A DNA stretch of 8,264 nucleotides, from NCBI GenBank assembly GCA_022712835.1, contig JAFLJU010000059.1, positions 1 through 8,264 on the forward strand, in the 5' to 3' direction. Positions 4,754-8,264 of the stretch are shown piece after piece (position 1 is the stretch's first letter; the number at the start of each line of letters is the position of its first letter). Source of the stretch: Desulfobacteraceae bacterium. Its GTDB lineage: Bacteria; Desulfobacterota; Desulfobacteria; Desulfobacterales; Desulfobacteraceae. A program made the position numbers and the translations under genes. The notes beneath the pieces were generated by a model. It saw only the letters and a program-made list of their open reading frames with translations. It was not told where the DNA came from and ran no database searches.

Positions 4754-6529
4754 TCAGGTTACCAGAAAAATAATGAGTATGAATGAGATGGCAACTGCCG
4801 CCCCGATACCAATGGGAAGGGTCCCATGGGTCACATCATTATACAGCTGCTCTTTTTTATAGGTCAGGCGCTTGCCCCGATAGCCCTGGACAAGCCAGAG
4901 ATTGACGGCACAAAACAGGGTGATATTGATATTTGCCTGTTGGACAAAGGCGGAAACCCTGCGGACAGTCCCCATGAGAAATGCTTCGCAGATCCGGTTC
5001 AGGGAATTTAACCCCCTGTCCAGTGATCTGTAGAGAAGTTTGGAGCCTTTGCGGTAAAACCAGTCTGCATCCAGATTCCGGCTTTTTATCTCAGGTATGT
5101 AATAACCGGACAGGATGAGCAGCGTAAAGGCAAAAGCCCCGTACATGAGCAGCTGAAGCTGTCCTACTACATGGGCACCGGTATATGGCTGGTAATCCAC
5201 GGGAAAGGGCAGAAGATCGTAAAGAGGCTGATACCAGACCCCAAGGCCCACACATAAGAAAGCCGCAAATCCCATGGCCAGGAGCATGTTCAATGGTGGC
5301 TCCTTGGCACGGATGCCTGAGTCATGGCCGAAAAACGTGAAAAAGGGCACCTTTATGCCGGCATGGTCCACAACCCCTGTGGAGGCAAACTGAAGCACCA
5401 GCCAGATGAGAAATATCTGTTCCTTGGCCGAGGCGGACACAATCATGGATTTGGACACAAAGCCGGAAAAGAGCGGGAACGCAGATATGGACGCTGCCCC
5501 CACCAGACAGAACAGGCAGGTAAGCGGCATGGTCTTGTATAGACCTCCGATTTCAGTACATTTGATTTTACCTGTCATCTGCAGTACGGATCCTGCTGCC
5601 ATAAACAAGAGCGCTTTATAGATGATATGGCAGAATGCATGGGCGACAGCGCCGTTCAGGGCCAGTTCAGTACCAATGCCTACCCCCACCAGCATGAATC
5701 CCACCTGGTTCATTAGGCTGTATGAGAGTACCCGCCGGATATCATTTTCAAGAACAGCGTAGAAAATGGGTATGGTGACCATTAATGCCCCTAGGACAAT
5801 GAGCAGGTCTGTGCCGGGAAATGTTCTGATGAGCAGGTAAATGGCCGATTTTGTGGTGAATGCGCTTAAAAACACCGTGCTTGTCGGGGTTCCCATGGGA
5901 TAGGCATCCGGCAGCCAGGAATGAAGGGGTATGGCTGCGGCATTCAGGGCAATCCCAATAAAGATAAACCATGAGGCCGGATTTTCCAGCCCGATATAGT
6001 CAAAGGAAGTGGTACCGGTCCTTTGGATGTAAAAAACAATCCCGGCCAGCAGAATCAGGCCCCCTAACACATGGACCATAAGATAGCGAAATCCGGCGTC
6101 TCTTGCGGCCTTGGTTCTTGGGGCAATGACCAGAAAAGTTGAGGCAATGGCCATGATTTCCCAGAACAGGTAAAGGGAAAGCAGGTCCCCTGCCATGACC
6201 ACCCCTAAGGTGGATCCGGCATAAACAAGACTTGCTACCTGCTGAAGGTTGTCCTTGACCTTTAGGGCATAGAGCACCCCGATAAAGGCCATGATAGTGA
6301 ATATGATTAAAAAAATTCTGGAAAGCCGGTCCACCCTGCCAAGGATGAGATCAAAACCGGAAAACTCAACAATCCAGAAATTTCCCATGGGCAGGTTGAT
6401 CACAAGGAAAAAAGCAATGGTCGGCAAAAAGAGCATGTAGCATTTTCTTAGGTTACCGCGTAAAAACGGAATGAGTATAGCGCCGAATATCAGGATAAGT
6501 GAAGGTGGGGGAAGTAGATTAGTCATCAT
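4754..6529 (-). CDS. Na+/H+ antiporter subunit D-like protein (MrpD/NuoL-M-N family)
   Basis: This is a 591-residue polytopic inner-membrane protein of the proton-translocating antiporter family shared by Mrp antiporters and complex I. Key ion-path residues are in place: E124 in LFWEIMAIAS, K227 in TTKSAIYLL after the LPDAYPMGTPTSTVFLSA signature, H297/H301/K305 in AHAFCHIIYKALLF, and K360 in SGFVSKSMI. FFGHDSGIRAKEPPLNMLL (about 399-417) is typical of MrpD-like rather than NuoM proteins. MrpD is usually about 490-500 residues. Here about 100 more follow, with a DADWFYRKG motif (487-495), an amphipathic stretch and a last membrane helix at 571-590. The ATG at 6529 overlaps the upstream 81-aa gene by 11 nt, with AGAGGA as ribosome-binding site, so translation is probably coupled. 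No other Mrp subunits are visible, so it may act with its two small neighbours or within a larger unseen set. Confidence 0.88.
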   Translation of the reverse strand: MMTNLLPPPSLILIFGAILIPFLRGNLRKCYMLFLPTIAFFLVINLPMGNFWIVEFSGFDLILGRVDRLSRIFLIIFTIMAFIGVLYALKVKDNLQQVASLVYAGSTLGVVMAGDLLSLYLFWEIMAIASTFLVIAPRTKAARDAGFRYLMVHVLGGLILLAGIVFYIQRTGTTSFDYIGLENPASWFIFIGIALNAAAIPLHSWLPDAYPMGTPTSTVFLSAFTTKSAIYLLIRTFPGTDLLIVLGALMVTIPIFYAVLENDIRRVLSYSLMNQVGFMLVGVGIGTELALNGAVAHAFCHIIYKALLFMAAGSVLQMTGKIKCTEIGGLYKTMPLTCLFCLVGAASISAFPLFSGFVSKSMIVSASAKEQIFLIWLVLQFASTGVVDHAGIKVPFFTFFGHDSGIRAKEPPLNMLLAMGFAAFLCVGLGVWYQPLYDLLPFPVDYQPYTGAHVVGQLQLLMYGAFAFTLLILSGYYIPEIKSRNLDADWFYRKGSKLLYRSLDRGLNSLNRICEAFLMGTVRRVSAFVQQANINITLFCAVNLWLVQGYRGKRLTYKKEQLYNDVTHGTLPIGIGAAVAISFILIIFLVT

Positions 6530-6764
6530 AGTAATCCTCTTCTCGCATAAGTAGTTTTCTCAAGAGTTTGGCAACAAAGATAAGGGTGACATAGGAAATG
6601 AATCCAAAAACCGCATAAAATCCGAAAAAATGTGCCACAGAGAATTCTGCGTGCATGTCCACAAAGGCTTCGGCAATGAGAATGAGAACAAGGGCGACGA
6701 AAAAGCCTTTTTGGAGGCGGCGTATATTTTCAGGCTTGTCAAAAATTGTTAATTCCTTTTTCAT
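6519..6764 (-). CDS. small two-pass membrane protein linked to the MrpD-like subunit
   Basis: The product is 81 residues. An in-frame TTG exists at 6782, but the ATG at 6764 with AAAGGA eight bases upstream is the better start. The N-terminal FDKPENIRRLQKGF leads into a first membrane helix (about 20-38). A short loop with DMHAEFSVAHFFGFY follows, then a second helix (about 49-67) and a charged tail ending MREEDYYDD. From memory, proteins of this layout (FDKPEN at the start, a middle ending in GFYAV-GF, terminal EDYYD) recur next to MrpD/NuoL-like antiporter genes in Proteobacteria, but I cannot verify that here. The 11-nt overlap with the antiporter gene and the 24-nt gap from the 46-aa gene argue for one operon. 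A role as accessory or assembly subunit of the ion translocator is an inference from context. Confidence 0.78.
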   Translation of the reverse strand: MKKELTIFDKPENIRRLQKGFFVALVLILIAEAFVDMHAEFSVAHFFGFYAVFGFISYVTLIFVAKLLRKLLMREEDYYDD

Positions 6765-6788
6765 TTTCAAGTCCTTTCTCAAGTTAGA

Positions 6789-6929
6789 TTAGTGCAGATG
6801 GGCAAATATATAAATGAAGTAGACGACTGCCATACCAAGAATGATGTGAAAAGCTGTTCTGAATCCCGGAGTCTCACCGTGCTCAAGAACTTCCCATTTC
6901 TTGTTATTGATTTTTTTAATCGTTTTCAT
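6789..6929 (-). CDS. 46-aa single-pass membrane protein, first gene of the antiporter operon
   Basis: This gene is short enough to be missed by length filters. On the - strand an ATG at 6929 is preceded by AAAGGA at an eight-base spacing. It opens a 46-codon frame ending in TAA at 6789-6791. The product starts MKTIKKINNKKWEVLEHGET, is strongly basic at the N-terminus, and continues PGFRTAFHIILGMAVVYFIY with a single membrane helix at about 26-44 ending in AHLH. The positive-inside rule puts the N-terminus in the cytoplasm. Good codon structure, the ribosome-binding site, and 24-nt spacing to the 81-aa gene support a real gene. I do not know a named family. Context suggests a small subunit or regulator of the MrpD-like transporter. 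Confidence 0.72.
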   Translation of the reverse strand: MKTIKKINNKKWEVLEHGETPGFRTAFHIILGMAVVYFIYIFAHLH

Positions 6930-6953
6930 AGATGTTTTCCTTTATCTGTTTAG

Positions 6954-6982
6954 CTCGATAGAAAGGGGGGGGGGCTTTGCAA
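6954..6982 (-). promoter_or_regulatory. weak candidate promoter whose spacer contains the C10 tract
   Basis: On the - strand TTGCAA (6982-6977) could serve as a -35 element and TATCGA (6960-6955) as a -10 element, with a 16-nt spacer made largely of ten consecutive C. The -10 match is poor (TAT only), so this may be no promoter at all. The distance to the ATG at 6929 is right for one. Confidence 0.22.
6965..6974. repeat. homopolymeric G10 (C10 on the gene strand)
   Basis: Ten consecutive G on the + strand lie 36-45 nt upstream of the start codon of the 46-aa gene. On the + strand the flanks AAAGGG and CCCTTT can pair around it, giving a loose hairpin. No other G or C homopolymer of this length is seen in the window. 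Such tracts are prone to slippage, and also to sequencing-length errors. Confidence 0.9.
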
Positions 6983-7260
6983 GGCTCCCTTTTTGTCACC
7001 AGTCCCACCAGGGGTGAGGGCCGTGTTTTGGCCGCAGCAATTGGGTCAGCTGACATGCGCATGCAGTAGCAAGATTAAGGCATTTGGAAACATTTCTGCC
7101 AGATCTGTTCAAATACGGTTTTCCTTTGCTAAGAAAAATAATCAGACGATAAAAAATTGGCAAGCCCCTAATCCGGTAGGGTAGACAGGTTTTCTTTTAA
7201 CGTCCTGTGGAACTGCTATTTTAGGTGTCAGTTTGCTTTGAAAAGGGCGTCCTCATTTTG

Positions 7261-7284
7261 AATAAAGTTTGGAATAAAGTTTGG
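7261..7284. repeat. 12-bp perfect tandem duplication
   Basis: AATAAAGTTTGG occurs twice back to back (7261-7272, 7273-7284) in non-coding DNA. It looks like a slippage product. Only two copies exist, so it is not a true array. Confidence 0.85.
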
Positions 7285-7416
7285 AACAAGGAATGGGTTT
7301 AACGGGTTAGGGTGTAAGGTGTTGGAAAGGAAATTTGCGCAGTGGGTGAATTTTAGAAATAGAGTCGTACAGGTATGGAAGAGAGGTGAGAACAATGATG
7401 CTGGAAGTGAACAATA

Positions 7417-7434
7417 AGGGCGTAGCTTCGCCCT
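7417..7434 (-). terminator. possible terminator of the 71-aa gene
   Basis: AGGGCG (7417-7422) pairs perfectly with CGCCCT (7429-7434) across a 6-nt loop. Read on the - strand it lies about 95 nt past the stop at 7530 and is followed by TATTGTT, a poor T-tract. A structural element of another kind is equally possible. Confidence 0.3.
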
Positions 7435-7529
7435 GTTAATTCCATGGGAATCAAGTCTTAAATGATATGTATATATTCATATAAGAGATTATAGAAAAAT
7501 TCAATCCGTAAAAATAAAAAATCTTGCGG

Positions 7530-7745
7530 TCATCTTGCTATCTCTATTGGGTTTTTTGTATCGGTGTGGTCATACACATAATAATGTACATTTTTACCTT
7601 CTCTGACAGGATTCTTTTGGGGGGAGGGAGAACGATGCATCGGCAATATAAAATTCTTTTTAATGGCTACAGCCAGACAGGCAGCAGTGCCAACAAATGT
7701 CGCTCCAAGGCATAACGCCGCAATGATCGCGGGAGATATGATCAT
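7530..7745 (-). CDS. 71-aa single-pass membrane protein, unknown function
   Basis: The frame opens further upstream, but the ATG at 7745 is the start of choice because AAGGAG stands seven bases before it. The product begins MIISPAIIAALCLGATFVGT and continues AACLAVAI, a single Ala/Gly-rich membrane helix at about 4-27. A basic KK and a hydrophilic tail of about 43 residues follow, with PMHRSPSPQKNPVREGK and HYYVYDHTDTKNP. The tail probably lies in the cytoplasm, given the positive charges next to the helix. It lies 176 nt downstream of trkH on the same strand and has its own promoter-like sequence at 7796-7824, so it is probably a separate unit. I recognise no family. Proximity to trkH and to the antiporter operon hints at an accessory role in cation transport, which is only an inference. 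Confidence 0.62.
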   Translation of the reverse strand: MIISPAIIAALCLGATFVGTAACLAVAIKKNFILPMHRSPSPQKNPVREGKNVHYYVYDHTDTKNPIEIAR

Positions 7746-7795
7746 GATTTTCTCCTTCAGGTTTAGCAAACAAATATACCACACAAAAAATATTG

Positions 7796-7824
7796 AAAAT
7801 ACTTCATTTCCAGATAGGAGTCAA
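7796..7824 (-). promoter_or_regulatory. sigma70-like promoter for the 71-aa gene
   Basis: On the - strand TTGACT (7824-7819) and TATTTT (7801-7796) are separated by exactly 17 nt. This matches the consensus at five of six and four of six positions. Initiation near 7789 would leave a leader of about 44 nt before the ATG at 7745, which has a strong ribosome-binding site. Confidence 0.48.
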
Positions 7825-7847
7825 AGGAAAAAATAGGTAAGTGAAAA

Positions 7848-7889
7848 CTAATTTTTTTAAAAGGGTTTTGCTGTTCCTCAAAAAATTAG
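7848..7889 (-). terminator. possible AT-rich terminator after trkH
   Basis: CTAATTTTTT (7848-7857) is a perfect inverted complement of AAAAAATTAG (7880-7889), with 22 nt between the arms. Read on the - strand it lies about 30 nt beyond the trkH stop, and the second arm is followed by TTTTC. The stem is almost all A-T and the loop is large, so efficiency is doubtful. Confidence 0.3.
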
Positions 7890-7917
7890 GGGAAATCGGC
7901 GATGATTTTGGGAATGT

Positions 7918-7976
7918 TTTTTTATTTCTTCCAAAATTCGGGAACAAAGAGAATAATCACGGTATAAATTTCAAGT
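7918..7976. repeat. 59-bp block repeated at 489-547
   Basis: This is the mate of the repeat at 489-547, in the same orientation, with one mismatch (C at 7928). Here it is the natural 3' end of trkH, including the stop codon. Confidence 0.95.
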
Positions 7977-8264
7977 CTTCCCAGGAGCATACACCAGGCC
8001 AACAGCCATTTGCCCAAGACCGGCAGATGGGCAAAATTTTCAGCCGGGCCCACCGTTCCAAACCCTGGACCAATATTGCCGATGCAAGAAGCCACCGCCC
8101 CTATTGCTGTGAGCATATCAACCCCCATGCTGGCAAGTAATATCGTGGAGACAAAAAACAAGAGCATGTACAATGCCAAAAATCCCATGATGGATCGCAA
8201 AACACTATCTGGAATGACGGTGTTGTTAATCCTTACCTGACTGATACTCCGGGGATGGATCAGT
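7922..8264 (-). CDS. trkH: TrkH potassium uptake protein, C-terminal part; gene continues past the window
   Basis: The last 113 residues of an apparently intact TrkH are visible. They start LIHPRSISQVRINNTVIPDS, the conserved segment after the third pore domain in Trk proteins. A membrane helix (GFLALYMLLFFVSTILLA) follows, then the fourth pore region with AIGAVASCIGNIGPGFGTVG, whose GNIGPG stretch is the selectivity-filter motif, then WLLAWCMLLGRLEIYTVIIL and the short tail VPEFWKK. TrkH forms the K+-translocating dimer of the Trk system in the inner membrane and is gated by the cytosolic nucleotide-binding protein TrkA, whose gene is not in view. The usual family length is about 480 residues, so roughly three quarters lie to the right. 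The TTG at 8200 is an internal codon, not a start. The 3' 59 bp are duplicated in the dead trkH copy at 489-547. Confidence 0.92.
   Translation of the reverse strand, partial: LIHPRSISQVRINNTVIPDSVLRSIMGFLALYMLLFFVSTILLASMGVDMLTAIGAVASCIGNIGPGFGTVGPAENFAHLPVLGKWLLAWCMLLGRLEIYTVIILFVPEFWKK

Larger units (their letters stand above)
6930..7529. other. 600-bp region without a supported gene
   Basis: This gap separates the 46-aa gene from the 71-aa gene, both on the - strand, and should hold the promoter of the antiporter operon. It contains the ten-base G:C tract (6965-6974), an 8-bp CATGCGCA-type palindrome near 7055, a 12-bp tandem repeat (7261-7284), a GC stem-loop (7417-7434), and an AT-rich stretch with an ATATG/CATAT dyad near 7467-7482. 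The longest open frames (for example on the + strand at 6993-7184) have unprotein-like composition and no ribosome-binding site. The length leaves room for a small RNA or a decayed gene, but I see no positive evidence for either. Confidence 0.6.

Noticed and set aside
6993..7184. 63-aa + strand open frame in the long gap
   Set aside because: It has no ribosome-binding site, its composition is not protein-like, and it starts within the flank of the homopolymer region.
7841..8240. + strand frames across the trkH 3' end
   Set aside because: They are antisense shadows of trkH. The - strand frame carries the family motifs.
1..8264. CRISPR arrays, tRNA or rRNA genes
   Set aside because: No regularly spaced repeats, tRNA arm patterns or rRNA segments were seen. 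The only tandem repeat has two copies.

Overview
The window looks like a chromosomal segment of a Gram-negative bacterium, most plausibly a deltaproteobacterial sulfate reducer of the Desulfobacterales type. That placement is an inference from protein flavour, not from a marker gene. The base composition is moderate to AT-rich, and the stretch at about 2550-4650 looks more AT-rich and less like housekeeping DNA than its flanks.

Left part (1-2549): the 3' portion of a DUF2058/YaiL-family gene runs into the window on the + strand. It converges with a decayed trkH potassium-transporter gene on the - strand that has two frameshifts and a large internal deletion. Two + strand genes follow: a 4-oxalocrotonate-tautomerase-like protein (PptA type) with an unusual C-terminal extension of about 80 residues, and a small multi-pass membrane protein of unknown role. 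A ybiI-type DksA/TraR zinc-finger gene faces them on the - strand.

Middle part (2550-4750): this is an accessory-looking island. It holds three small + strand genes with good ribosome-binding sites and no recognisable family. One is a 68-aa protein and two are exported proteins, one of them with six cysteines. An IS66-family transposase relic lies immediately against, and apparently inside, the 3' end of the second gene. A rho-independent terminator closes the block.

Right part (4754-8264, - strand): this is a monovalent-cation transport region. Reading leftwards it has the 3' end of an intact trkH, a 71-aa single-pass membrane protein with its own promoter-like sequence, about 600 bp without a gene, and then a compact operon. 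The operon encodes a 46-aa single-pass membrane protein missed by length filters, an 81-aa two-pass membrane protein, and a 591-aa MrpD/NuoL-like ion-translocating antiporter subunit that overlaps the 81-aa gene by 11 nt. A ten-base G:C homopolymer sits just upstream of the operon. The intact trkH and the dead trkH at the other end of the window share a 59-bp block with one mismatch, so the locus has a history of trkH duplication or exchange.
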